Source of the DNA: Christiangramia salexigens
Lineage (GTDB): Bacteria > Bacteroidota > Bacteroidia > Flavobacteriales > Flavobacteriaceae
DNA: 64,000 nt
Direction of reading: 5' to 3'
Assembly: GCF_001889005.1 (NCBI RefSeq)
Contig: NZ_CP018153.1
Span: forward strand, 2,390,501 to 2,454,500
This document shows positions 8,885-18,049 of the stretch, piece after piece. The translations under genes were made by a program, and so were the position numbers. The stretch's first letter is position 1. Every line of letters begins with the position of its first letter. The notes under the pieces are model-generated. The model had not been told where the DNA came from. It searched no databases and saw only the letters and a program-made list of their open reading frames with translations.

Positions 8885-10224
8885 TGGCCGGGCGAAATTC
8901 TCAAGAACTGGGCAAAAGACCCATAGGCAGGCTGCTTATTCAGCAGGCTGTACCTGCCTCTGTAGGGATATTGGTAATGTCCCTGAATATTCTTGTGGAT
9001 ACGATCTTTGTTGGAAACTGGATCGGAGCTATCGCTATCGCCGCGATCAACGTAGTATTGCCGATATCTTTTTTTATTGCTGCTCTTGGAATGGCAATTG
9101 GAATAGGAGGAAGTTCAATTATTTCCAGAGCGCTGGGAGGAGGTGAGAAGCAAAAGGCTTTAAGCACATTTGGGAATCAGATCCTAATGACCATAATTCT
9201 CTCGATAGGACTGGTCATTCCCGGGCTGATATTTATGGACGATCTTATCCCCGCATTTGGAGGTAAAGGAGCGATATTTGAACCTGCTAAGATCTATTAT
9301 ACAATTGTGTTATACGGAGTGCCTTTCCTTGCACTTTGTATGATGGGAAATAATGTGGTGAGGGCAGAAGGAAAGCCGAAATTTGCCATGACCGCCATGA
9401 TCATTCCTTCTGTAGGAAACCTTATTCTTGATTATCTTCTTATCAACGTTTTGGATATGGGAATGGAAGGCGCGGCCTGGGCTACTTCAGTATCTTATTT
9501 CCTTTGTTTTGCTTATGTATTTTGGTTTTTCCTGTCAAAGAATTCTGAGCTTAAAATAAGCAGCATTCCGTTTAGGATCAATATTCCGCTAATCAAAGAG
9601 ATATCTTCACTTGGGACCGTTACGCACTCCAGGCAAGCTGTGGTTAGCGTTACCTATTTATTAATGAATAATATTCTATTTGATCTTGGTGGAGAGGAGT
9701 CGGTTGCTGTCTATGCGATTATTGGAAGAATGCTGATGTTTGCTTTATTTCCGGTGCTTGGGATCACTCAGGGATTCCTTCCTATTGCAGGCTTCAATTA
9801 CGGAGCTAACCAATATGCAAGGGTACGTAAAAGCATTAATACAGCCATTTTCTATTCCTGTTTAATGGGTTTACTGATCTTTTTTGGAATCATGCTTTTT
9901 GCAGACGAGATCGTTGGTATTTTTACCAAAAATCAAAGTGTAGTGGAGCAAACTCCGGCAGCAATGCGATGGGTTTTTGCCGCTACACCTATAATAGCAA
10001 TTCAGCTCATTGGAGCAGCCTATTTTCAGGCGATAGGGAAAGCAGTCCCTGCATTTTTTCTCACGCTATCCAGACAGGGCTTTATCTTTATCCCGCTTAT
10101 ACTTATTTTGCCTAATTTCTTTGGGGAAATAGGGGTTTGGATCTCCTTTCCAATTGCAGATGTACTTTCAACAATTATTACTGCATATTTTCTGAACCGG
10201 GAGATCGTTAAAACACTGAAATAA
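8884..10224 (+). CDS. MATE-family multidrug/toxin efflux transporter
   Basis: A 446-residue integral membrane protein with about 12 hydrophobic segments in two homologous halves. The start RPIGRLLIQQAVPASVGILVMSL and the segments GGSSIISRALGGG and GITQGFLPIAGFNYGA are typical of MATE antiporters, which export cationic drugs using Na+ or H+. Coupling to hemH (1-base overlap) is notable. Export of a porphyrin or other toxic intermediate would be pure inference; the substrate cannot be read from the sequence. Confidence 0.93.
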   Translation: MAGRNSQELGKRPIGRLLIQQAVPASVGILVMSLNILVDTIFVGNWIGAIAIAAINVVLPISFFIAALGMAIGIGGSSIISRALGGGEKQKALSTFGNQILMTIILSIGLVIPGLIFMDDLIPAFGGKGAIFEPAKIYYTIVLYGVPFLALCMMGNNVVRAEGKPKFAMTAMIIPSVGNLILDYLLINVLDMGMEGAAWATSVSYFLCFAYVFWFFLSKNSELKISSIPFRINIPLIKEISSLGTVTHSRQAVVSVTYLLMNNILFDLGGEESVAVYAIIGRMLMFALFPVLGITQGFLPIAGFNYGANQYARVRKSINTAIFYSCLMGLLIFFGIMLFADEIVGIFTKNQSVVEQTPAAMRWVFAATPIIAIQLIGAAYFQAIGKAVPAFFLTLSRQGFIFIPLILILPNFFGEIGVWISFPIADVLSTIITAYFLNREIVKTLK

Positions 10225-10286
10225 GTCCTTCTCAAAGTTTGACTTAAATCCTTATCTTTAAAATCTTTCAAACAAATCCTTATCTA

Positions 10287-13200
10287 ATGAACAAAAATCT
10301 ACTTCAATTAGTTCTTTGCCTATGCATATTTTTGGGCGAAACAATTCAAAATGAAACTTTCGCTCAGTCCTACGATGAAAAACTTTATGATGCTCTCGAG
10401 TACCGTTTAATTGGGCCTTTTAGAGGAGGCCGTAGTGCCGCGGTAACCGGAGTACCCGGGAAACCTAATCTATTTTACTTTGGTGCTGCCGGTGGCGGCA
10501 TCTGGAGGACTAAAAATGGGGGCAGAACCTGGGAGAATATTTCCGATGGTTATTTTGGAGGTTCTATAGGAGCCATTGAAGTTGCAAAAAGTGATCATAA
10601 TGTGATCTATGCCGGTGGAGGTGAAAAAACTGTACGGGGTAATGTTTCTTCAGGATACGGAGTTTGGAAAACAGAAGATGCCGGAAAAACCTGGAAACGT
10701 GCGGGTCTTGATAAAAGTCGCCATATTCCAAGGATTGTCACTCACCCGAAAGATTATAATACGGTTTATGCTGCCGTTCTGGGGAATATCTACAAACCTA
10801 CAGAAGATCGCGGCGTATATAAATCTACAGATGGCGGAAAGAACTGGAAGAAGGTCCTTTTTTCTAACAGTCAGTCTGGAGCAGTAGATCTAATTATGGA
10901 TCCTAATAATCCAAGGATCTTATATGCCTCTACCTGGAACGTTCAAAGAACCCCTTACAGCTTAAGCAGTGGTGGCGAAGGATCGGCACTTTGGAAGAGT
11001 ACAGATAGTGGTGAAACCTGGAAAGAGATCTCTAAGAATAAAGGATTTCCATCAGATACTTTAGGCATCATTGGAGTAACCGTTTCTCCGGTAAATAGCG
11101 AAAGAGTTTGGGCTATAGTGGAAAATAAGGAAAAAGGTGGGGTTTATCGCAGTGACGACGGTGGCGAAACCTGGGATCAAATAAACGATGACCGTAATCT
11201 AAGACAAAGAGCCTGGTATTATACCCGTATCTATGCAGATTCTCAGGATGAGGATATTGTATATGTTCTGAATGTAAGATACCATAAGAGTACAGATGGA
11301 GGGAAGACCTATAGCACTTACAATGCTCCTCATGGCGACCATCACGACCTTTGGATAGCACCAGAAAATCCTCAGCGCATGATCATTGGAGACGATGGAG
11401 GAGCGCAGGTTACTTATGATGGAGGCGAAACCTGGTCTACATACCACAATCAGCCTACCTCGCAATTTTACAGGGTAACTACAGATAATGCATTTCCTTA
11501 CCGAATTTATGCTGCACAGCAGGATAATTCTACGGTAAGAATAAAACACAGAACTGAAGGTGGGAGTATAGACGAGGGAGACTGGGAGCCTACCGCCGGT
11601 GGCGAAAGTGCTCATATCGCGGTAGATCCTGAAAACAGTGATATTGTATATGGAGGAAGTTATGATGGTTTCCTAACTCGTTATAACCATGAAAAGGGAA
11701 CAGTTAGAAGTATAAGTGTTTGGCCAGATAACCCCATGGGTCACGGAGCTGAGGATCTTAAATACAGATTTCAGTGGAATTTCCCTATATTTTTCTCACC
11801 TCACGATCCGGATAAACTTTATACCGCATCCAATCATTTACACGTAACAACTAATGAAGGAGAAAGCTGGGAAGAAATAAGCCCGGATCTTACCAGAAAT
11901 GATAAGTCCAAGCAAAAGTCTTCCGGTGGACCTATCACACAGGACAATACTTCAGTGGAATATTACAGTACTATTTTCGCTGCTGCAGAATCTCCGGTTA
12001 AAGAAGGAGTTTTATGGACGGGAAGTGATGATGGTTTAATCCATATTTCAAAGGATGGCGGAAAGAACTGGGAAAATGTTACGCCAAAAGGAATGCCGGA
12101 GTGGATGATGATCAATTCCATAGAGCCATCTGCTTTTGATGCTGCTACCGCATATGTTGCCGGAACGAGATATAAACTTGGAGATTTTGCTCCATATCTT
12201 TACAAGACTTCAGATTATGGAAGATCATGGATAAAGATCACGAATGGAATTGCTGAAGAACATTTTACCAGAGTGCTTAGGGAAGATCCTAAACAAAAAG
12301 GACTATTATATGCCGGTACAGAAACCGGAATGTACATTTCCTTTAATAACGGAGCTAACTGGAAGCCGTTTCAATTAAACCTTCCCATAGTTCCTATTAC
12401 AGATCTTGCGATAAAGGAAAACAATCTTATCGTGGCAACGCAGGGAAGAAGTCTTTGGATCATTGACGATCTAAGTCTTATTCATCAGCTATCTGAAGTT
12501 AACAGCGATTCGAATGTTTTATTCCAGCCTAAAGATTCTTATCGTCTTGATGGCCGTTCAAGGGAATCCTTAACTGCTGGAACCAATCATCCTTCTGGAG
12601 TGGTTACTTACTTTTATTTGAAGAATCCGGAGGAGAAGAAAGTGAAGTTGAGTTATCTCACTAAAGGAAATGATACTATCCAAAGCTTTAGTACTACAGA
12701 TAAAAAGAATAAGCTGGAAGTTAAGAAAGGGGCTAATATGCATAACTGGAACATGAGAGGTGAAGGGGTAGAAACCTTTGACGGAATGATCCTTTGGTGG
12801 GCAAGTACCGATGCGCCACAGGCTGTTCCGGGAGAGTATAAGGTAGTTCTGGAAATTGGCGATGAGATACTGACTAAAAACTTTAATATTCTGGCCGATA
12901 AAAATGCAGAAACAGATGCTGAGGGCATGCATAGACAATATGATTTTATTAAAAGTGTGAATTCTACAGTTGATAAAGCTCATAAGTCGATCAAAAAAAT
13001 GAGGAATATTCAGGCGCAATTGAAAGATTTTCAAGAGCAGTATAAATCCAATGAAAAGGTGGAGCCTCTTCTGGAAAAGGCCAAGGTGTTAAATGAAGAG
13101 CTTTCAGAAATTGAAAATGCACTTTATCAAACCAAAAACCGAAGTGGACAGGATCCTTTGAATTTCCCGATCAAGCTAACCAATAAACTGGCTCACTTGA

Positions 13201-13388
13201 ATAGTCTTGTGGGGATGGATGATTTCCCTCCAACAGAACAGGATGTCATGGTAAAAGATCAGTTAACCAAGAAGATCAATGCTGAGCTGAATAAATTTGA
13301 TAAATTGCTATCAGATGAGATCAAGGAGTTCAATAAACAGTTCAATGAACTTGACCTGAACTATCTTTTTGTTGAAGCAGATAAATAA
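10287..13388 (+). CDS. Secreted sortilin/BNR-type beta-propeller protein
   Basis: A large protein (1033 residues) with an N-terminal signal peptide ending near FAQ (27). Residues 30 to about 750 hold many Asp-box repeats of the pattern (S/T)xDxGxTW, for example KNGGRTW, STDGGKNW, SDDGGETW, which build a beta-propeller like VPS10/sortilin or exo-alpha-sialidase proteins. The C-terminal 280 residues include a beta-rich part and a charged helical region. No glycosidase catalytic set is evident, so it is not called an enzyme. The next gene, hemJ, starts 2 bases later. Confidence 0.85.
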   Translation: MNKNLLQLVLCLCIFLGETIQNETFAQSYDEKLYDALEYRLIGPFRGGRSAAVTGVPGKPNLFYFGAAGGGIWRTKNGGRTWENISDGYFGGSIGAIEVAKSDHNVIYAGGGEKTVRGNVSSGYGVWKTEDAGKTWKRAGLDKSRHIPRIVTHPKDYNTVYAAVLGNIYKPTEDRGVYKSTDGGKNWKKVLFSNSQSGAVDLIMDPNNPRILYASTWNVQRTPYSLSSGGEGSALWKSTDSGETWKEISKNKGFPSDTLGIIGVTVSPVNSERVWAIVENKEKGGVYRSDDGGETWDQINDDRNLRQRAWYYTRIYADSQDEDIVYVLNVRYHKSTDGGKTYSTYNAPHGDHHDLWIAPENPQRMIIGDDGGAQVTYDGGETWSTYHNQPTSQFYRVTTDNAFPYRIYAAQQDNSTVRIKHRTEGGSIDEGDWEPTAGGESAHIAVDPENSDIVYGGSYDGFLTRYNHEKGTVRSISVWPDNPMGHGAEDLKYRFQWNFPIFFSPHDPDKLYTASNHLHVTTNEGESWEEISPDLTRNDKSKQKSSGGPITQDNTSVEYYSTIFAAAESPVKEGVLWTGSDDGLIHISKDGGKNWENVTPKGMPEWMMINSIEPSAFDAATAYVAGTRYKLGDFAPYLYKTSDYGRSWIKITNGIAEEHFTRVLREDPKQKGLLYAGTETGMYISFNNGANWKPFQLNLPIVPITDLAIKENNLIVATQGRSLWIIDDLSLIHQLSEVNSDSNVLFQPKDSYRLDGRSRESLTAGTNHPSGVVTYFYLKNPEEKKVKLSYLTKGNDTIQSFSTTDKKNKLEVKKGANMHNWNMRGEGVETFDGMILWWASTDAPQAVPGEYKVVLEIGDEILTKNFNILADKNAETDAEGMHRQYDFIKSVNSTVDKAHKSIKKMRNIQAQLKDFQEQYKSNEKVEPLLEKAKVLNEELSEIENALYQTKNRSGQDPLNFPIKLTNKLAHLNSLVGMDDFPPTEQDVMVKDQLTKKINAELNKFDKLLSDEIKEFNKQFNELDLNYLFVEADK

Positions 13389-13390
13389 TA

Positions 13391-13939
13391 ATGGAATATT
13401 ATAATTATATCAAAGCCCTGCACCTGATCTTTGTGATCACCTGGTTCGCAGGGCTGTTTTACATACCTAGGTTATTTGTTTATCAAATAGAGGCTTTTCA
13501 TAAGGAAGAACCTGAAAAGAGCATATTAGGGAATCAGTTAAAATTGATGGCCAAGAGACTGTGGTTTATTATTACATGGCCTTCAGCGGTCCTTGCAAGC
13601 CTTTTTGCAATCATATTATTGGTACTTATGCCAGCCTGGCTTCAGCAGGGATGGATGCATGTGAAACTCGCATTTGTGGTATTGTTGTTCGCTTATCATA
13701 TTAAAACCCACTTTATTTTTAAAGCCTTGCAAAACGATATCGTAAAATGGAGTTCAAATAGCATGAGGATCTGGAATGAGGGTTCTACGCTAATCCTTTT
13801 TTCGGTGATCTTTCTGGTGATCGTTAGGGATTCTATTAACTGGATCTTTGGTGTGGTCGGGATATTTCTATTGGCGATAATTCTGATGCTGGGTATAAAA
13901 TTATATAAAAGAATACGGGCAAAGAATCCTAATGCCTGA
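13391..13939 (+). CDS. hemJ: Protoporphyrinogen IX oxidase, HemJ type
   Basis: HemJ is an integral membrane enzyme that oxidises protoporphyrinogen IX to protoporphyrin IX, replacing HemG/HemY. The 182-residue protein has about four to five membrane segments. It shows the family start KALHLIFVITWFAGLFYIPR with the conserved heme-ligand-type histidine (H11), LMAKRLW, the HVKLAFV and HIKTHF helix region, and RIWNE. It is also describable as a CopD-like protein. It supplies the step between HemF and HemH, both encoded nearby. Confidence 0.88.
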   Translation: MEYYNYIKALHLIFVITWFAGLFYIPRLFVYQIEAFHKEEPEKSILGNQLKLMAKRLWFIITWPSAVLASLFAIILLVLMPAWLQQGWMHVKLAFVVLLFAYHIKTHFIFKALQNDIVKWSSNSMRIWNEGSTLILFSVIFLVIVRDSINWIFGVVGIFLLAIILMLGIKLYKRIRAKNPNA

Positions 13940-13979
13940 AACGGTTCAATTTTTGTAATAAACAGCGCAACCAGCGTAT

Positions 13980-15434
13980 ATGAAACTGCTTAAATTATCC
14001 TTACGAAGCCGTATTTTTATTTCCATGATCCTCCTGGTTCTTGGGGCTTCTATCCTGATCTTTGGTGTGACTGTTTATCAATATAAGCAGGAAGCTGAAA
14101 GTTATCATGAGGAACGTTTAGAGAGAAAGGAGCAGGCTATACGTGAAAATATCAAATTTGCCCTCGCTAGTACCACCTATCTGGTAAATACCGAAAATAT
14201 TGCGCCAATCTTTAAGGACAGGAACAAGATCCATGAGATGGCACAGGTTCATGAAATGCAGATCAATATTTACGATCTGGAGGGGAATTTGCTCATCAAA
14301 TCTGATGAATCCTTTTTCAGGGATACTACCCAGACCAAAATAGAAGAGGAAGTTCTAAAAGAACTGGAAGCTTCACAGCATAAAAGATACCTGAAGAAAA
14401 CTGAAGTGAATGGGCAGAAATACCAGTCTTCATATACATATATCACAGACCATAAGTTTAAGCCTCTTGCAATCTTATACCTGCCTTATCTTCAGGATGA
14501 TAGTTTACTCAATCGGGATCTAAATAATTTCCTCGTGAAGATGGCTGAGGTTTATCTGTTTATGCTCGTGCTGGCAATGATCCTCGCCTTTTTTCTTTCA
14601 AAATATATCACGAAGTCCCTTAAGATCATTTCAGAAAAGATTAATCAGACCAGACTGGATAAAAGAAACCAGAAGATCGAGCTTACCAATGCAACCGAAG
14701 AGATCTATTCGCTGGTTTCGGCCTATAACAGTATGATAGACGAGCTGGAGGAGAGTGCCGTGCAGCTTGCCACCGGAGAAAGAGAGCAGGCCTGGCGGGA
14801 AATGGCAAAACAGGTAGCGCATGAGATCAAAAATCCACTTACCCCGATGAGGTTGAGTGTACAGAGCTTTCAGCGGAATTTTGATCCCGATGACCCTGAA
14901 ATTCAGCAAAAGGTAGACGAATACAGCAACACCCTTATTGGGCAGATCGATACGATGAGTTCCATTGCTTCTGCATTTTCAAATTTTGCCAAGATGCCGG
15001 CACAACAAAGTGAAACCCTGAATGTGCCTAAAATTGTAAAACTTGCTCTGGATATTTTTAATGAGAATTTTATCGAATATAAATGTGATAAAGAAGAGAT
15101 CTTGGCAAAGTTTGATAGAACTCAGTTGATCAGGGTGGTGACGAATTTGGTTAAGAATGCTATACAGGCTCTTAATGAAAATGAAGACCCTCGTATTGTG
15201 GTGGAGGTGGAAGATGGGGAAACTACAGTAAGAGTCTCGGTTTCAGATAATGGATCTGGTATTTCTGAAGAAAATAAAGCCAAGGTCTTTGAGCCAAAAT
15301 TTACTACTAAAACCAGTGGGATGGGACTTGGGCTTGCAATGGTTAAAAATATCGTTGAGACTTATGGAGGAAGTATTGGTTTTGTCTCTAAACAAAATAA
15401 AGGCACTATATTTAACGTAAGATTTCCAAAATAG
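13980..15434 (+). CDS. Membrane sensor histidine kinase (NtrY-like), orphan
   Basis: Domains in order: TM1 (about 12-34), a periplasmic sensor region of roughly 150 residues, TM2 (about 187-209), a HAMP-like linker, HisKA with the phospho-accepting histidine H281 in VAHEIKNPLTPM, and an HATPase domain with NLVKNAIQAL (N box), DNGSGI (G1) and TSGMGLGLAMVKNIV (G2). HEIKNPLTPM is typical of NtrY-like kinases. No response regulator lies next to it, so its partner is elsewhere. It is probably in the run from the propeller gene to the enoyl-CoA hydratase. Confidence 0.93.
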   Translation: MKLLKLSLRSRIFISMILLVLGASILIFGVTVYQYKQEAESYHEERLERKEQAIRENIKFALASTTYLVNTENIAPIFKDRNKIHEMAQVHEMQINIYDLEGNLLIKSDESFFRDTTQTKIEEEVLKELEASQHKRYLKKTEVNGQKYQSSYTYITDHKFKPLAILYLPYLQDDSLLNRDLNNFLVKMAEVYLFMLVLAMILAFFLSKYITKSLKIISEKINQTRLDKRNQKIELTNATEEIYSLVSAYNSMIDELEESAVQLATGEREQAWREMAKQVAHEIKNPLTPMRLSVQSFQRNFDPDDPEIQQKVDEYSNTLIGQIDTMSSIASAFSNFAKMPAQQSETLNVPKIVKLALDIFNENFIEYKCDKEEILAKFDRTQLIRVVTNLVKNAIQALNENEDPRIVVEVEDGETTVRVSVSDNGSGISEENKAKVFEPKFTTKTSGMGLGLAMVKNIVETYGGSIGFVSKQNKGTIFNVRFPK

Positions 15435-15439
15435 AATTT

Positions 15440-16222
15440 ATGAGCTATCAGAACATTTTAGAAGAGATTGACGAAAGTATTTTAACAATAACCATAAACA
15501 GACCGAAGAAGCTGAATGCGCTGAATAGGGATACTATTCAGGAACTTCATGAGGCCTTTAAGGCTGCAAGGGATAATGACGATGTGAAAGTCATTATTCT
15601 AACCGGATCTGGGGAAAAAGCTTTTGTGGCAGGTGCAGACATCAGTGAATTTGCTGATTTTTCACCTAAGGAAGGAAAGAAGCTTGCTGCCGAAGGGCAG
15701 GAGAAACTTTTTGACTATGTCGCGAATTTTCCAAAACCGGTGATCGCAGCTGTAAATGGTTTTGCACTTGGTGGCGGACTAGAACTTGCGATGGCGGCTC
15801 ACTTTAGAATTGCAAGCGATAATGCAAAAATGGGCTTACCCGAGGTCTCTCTAGGGGTGATCCCGGGTTATGGTGGCACGCAAAGATTGCCACAGCTGGT
15901 TGGAAAAGGAAGAGCTATGGAAATGATCATGACCGCTGGAATGATAGATGCCAATCAGGCTTTGCAATATAACCTGGTGAATCATGTGACAGATCTGGAT
16001 GAGCTCCTTGAATTTGCCAACGGCATCGCGCACAAGATCATGAAGAATTCTATGGTTGCTATAAGCGCAGCAATAAAATCTATCAATGCGAATTACGAAG
16101 CAGGTAAAAATGGATTCGAAACCGAGATCGAGGCTTTTGGACGTGCATTTGGAACTGAAGACTTTAAAGAAGGTACCTCTGCATTTTTAAACAAGAGGAA
16201 AGCCGACTTCCCGGGCAAATAG
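15440..16222 (+). CDS. Enoyl-CoA hydratase/isomerase (crotonase) family protein
   Basis: A 260-residue crotonase. The oxyanion-hole segments AFVAGADISEF (61-71) and GFALGGGLELAMA (107-119) are intact, and the two catalytic glutamates expected for a hydratase are present (E115 and E135, the latter in LPEVSLG). It most likely hydrates trans-2-enoyl-CoA in fatty-acid or amino-acid breakdown. The exact substrate cannot be told. It starts 5 bases after the kinase gene and is followed by a terminator. Confidence 0.93.
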   Translation: MSYQNILEEIDESILTITINRPKKLNALNRDTIQELHEAFKAARDNDDVKVIILTGSGEKAFVAGADISEFADFSPKEGKKLAAEGQEKLFDYVANFPKPVIAAVNGFALGGGLELAMAAHFRIASDNAKMGLPEVSLGVIPGYGGTQRLPQLVGKGRAMEMIMTAGMIDANQALQYNLVNHVTDLDELLEFANGIAHKIMKNSMVAISAAIKSINANYEAGKNGFETEIEAFGRAFGTEDFKEGTSAFLNKRKADFPGK

Positions 16223-16239
16223 AAATTACAAAAAAAATG

Positions 16240-16266
16240 AACCGCAGAATTCCACTGCGGTTTTTT
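16240..16266 (+). terminator. Rho-independent terminator
   Basis: An 8-bp perfect stem (arms 16240-16247 and 16255-16262, 7-base loop) runs into a T tract and closes the run that ends with the enoyl-CoA hydratase gene. Confidence 0.85.
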
Positions 16267-16312
16267 ATGCTTAATAAATTAGGATAAAATCCAATTAAAA
16301 GGAAATAATCCA

Positions 16313-16320
16313 TAATTTTG
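16313..16320 (+). promoter_or_regulatory. Candidate -7 element very close to a start codon
   Basis: TAATTTTG matches TAnnTTTG and ends four bases before the ATG at 16325. Initiation at the usual distance would give an almost leaderless mRNA. No clear -33 element is visible. Confidence 0.4.
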
Positions 16321-16324
16321 CAGT

Positions 16325-17398
16325 ATGCAGAATGGGGAATATATAAAAGGGAGAGGAGCTCAGGGAAATAGGTCCAATCGGTTCGATGAGCATCAACATG
16401 AGATCTTGGATGATTTCAGAAACTATTGCAGCGCAGAAGGTGATGAGGTAAGGGACAGTAAGACTAGTATCATAGATACCTTTCCTAAGAGCATTGTAAA
16501 TAAGGTGACCAGTCCGGATATTGGAATGGAATATTCGCTAAATCCATATCAGGGATGTGAACATGGGTGCATTTACTGTTATGCGCGTAATTCTCATGAA
16601 TACTGGGGTTATAGTGCAGGATTGGATTTTGAGCAGAAGATCCTTGTCAAGAAGAATGCGGTCTCATTGCTTGAGAAAAAAATATCAAGCCCAAGATGGG
16701 AAGCCAAGCCCATAGTATTATCTGGCAATACAGATTGCTATCAGCCCATAGAAAAGAAGCTGAAAATAACCAGAAGCCTTCTACAGTGTTTTTTAAAGTA
16801 CAGGCATCCGGTTGGGATAATAACTAAAAATGCCCTTATACAAAGAGATCTTGATATTTTAAGAGAACTAGCTCAGGATAATCTTGTACACGTTAATTTA
16901 TCTGTTACTTCACTAGAGGAAGAAACGAGGCGTATCCTTGAGCCTAGAACAGCCAGTATTAAAAAGCGGCTGGAAACCATTGAAAATTTATCAAATGCTG
17001 GTATTCCTGTTAGTGTGATGATGGCGCCTATAATTCCTGCGATTAATAGCCATGAGATCATGCCTTTGGTAAAGGAAATTGCAAAGCGGGGCGCTTTGGG
17101 AGTTGGTTATACGATAGTAAGATTGAATGGTGCGATTGGGGAGATCTTTTCTGAATGGATCTATAAAACAATGCCAGACAGGGCAGAAAAGGTGTTGCAC
17201 CAAATTAAGAATATTCATGGAGGGAGCCTTAATGATAGCCGTTTTGGAATCCGAATGAAAGGGGAGGGGGAGTTTGCGGCACAGGTTTCCCAGCAGTTTA
17301 AAATTGCCAGGAAATTATATTTAAAGGATAGGAAAAAACCCCGTCTAAACTGTAAACTTCATGAGTCGTATAAAGACGGACAGATGAAGCTGTTCTAA
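16325..17398 (+). CDS. PA0069-family radical SAM protein
   Basis: Contains the [4Fe-4S] ligand set C78, C82 and C85 in GCEHGCIYCYAR, followed by EYWGYSAG, a pattern typical of the PA0069/Rv2578c (SplB-like) radical SAM group. The 357-residue length fits. The chemistry of this group is not established; spore photoproduct lyase is a distant relative, so a link to nucleic-acid repair is sometimes guessed. The C-terminal 25 residues are basic. Its stop overlaps the convergent HD hydrolase gene by four bases. Confidence 0.9.
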   Translation: MQNGEYIKGRGAQGNRSNRFDEHQHEILDDFRNYCSAEGDEVRDSKTSIIDTFPKSIVNKVTSPDIGMEYSLNPYQGCEHGCIYCYARNSHEYWGYSAGLDFEQKILVKKNAVSLLEKKISSPRWEAKPIVLSGNTDCYQPIEKKLKITRSLLQCFLKYRHPVGIITKNALIQRDLDILRELAQDNLVHVNLSVTSLEEETRRILEPRTASIKKRLETIENLSNAGIPVSVMMAPIIPAINSHEIMPLVKEIAKRGALGVGYTIVRLNGAIGEIFSEWIYKTMPDRAEKVLHQIKNIHGGSLNDSRFGIRMKGEGEFAAQVSQQFKIARKLYLKDRKKPRLNCKLHESYKDGQMKLF

Positions 17399-18045
17399 GC
17401 TTCTCCGTTCCATTCAGCATAGAATTGCTGAAGAAAATGGACCATATAAGCATGCCTGTCTGCTGCGATTCTTCTTCCTGTTTCTGTGTTCATTCTATCC
17501 TTAAGCAGAAGTAATTTTTCGTAAAAATGATTGATGGTGGGGGCATTAGAAGCTTTATATTCCTCTTTGGTCATATTGAGCTGAGGCTCAATTTCCGGGT
17601 CGTATAAACTTCTGCCTTTATGGCCACCGTAGTTAAATGTTCTGGCTATACCAATGGCCCCAATGGCATCCAGCCTGTCGGCATCCTGAACGATGTCCAG
17701 CTCAATAGAGCCAAATTCTCTGTCAACATTCCCACCTTTAAACGAGATATTCTCAATGATCTTGACCACGTGTTCGATGACCTCGGTCGATACACTTTGT
17801 GAATTAAGGAAATTCCTTGCTTTTTCCGGGCCTACAGATTCATCACCGTTATGGAACTTAGAATCGGCAATATCGTGCAATAACGCGCCTAATTCTACAA
17901 TAAGTATATCTGCTTCTTCAGACTCTGCAATATGTCTGGAATTTTTTAATACGCGTTCAATATGGAACCAGTCATGGCCACCTTCAGCATTTTCCAGAGT
18001 TTCCTTCACGAACTGTATCGTGTTTTCAATGAGTTCTTTTGACAT
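17395..18045 (-). CDS. HD-domain phosphohydrolase
   Basis: A 216-residue HD-superfamily protein. The metal ligands are visible in GHDWFHIERV (first His), LLHDIADSK (the HD pair) and QDADRLDAIGAIGI (final Asp). It resembles the YedJ/YpgQ group of nucleotide-active hydrolases, so a phosphatase on a nucleotide or sugar phosphate is likely; substrate unknown. I use ATG 18045, five bases after the upstream gene stops; an in-frame ATG at 18066 would overlap that gene and adds seven unlikely residues. Confidence 0.88.
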   Translation of the reverse strand: MSKELIENTIQFVKETLENAEGGHDWFHIERVLKNSRHIAESEEADILIVELGALLHDIADSKFHNGDESVGPEKARNFLNSQSVSTEVIEHVVKIIENISFKGGNVDREFGSIELDIVQDADRLDAIGAIGIARTFNYGGHKGRSLYDPEIEPQLNMTKEEYKASNAPTINHFYEKLLLLKDRMNTETGRRIAADRHAYMVHFLQQFYAEWNGEA

Positions 18046-18049
18046 ATAG

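Noticed and set aside
10287..13388. Sialidase assignment for the Asp-box protein
   Set aside because: Asp boxes are shared by many non-enzymatic propellers and the sialidase catalytic residues are not evident.
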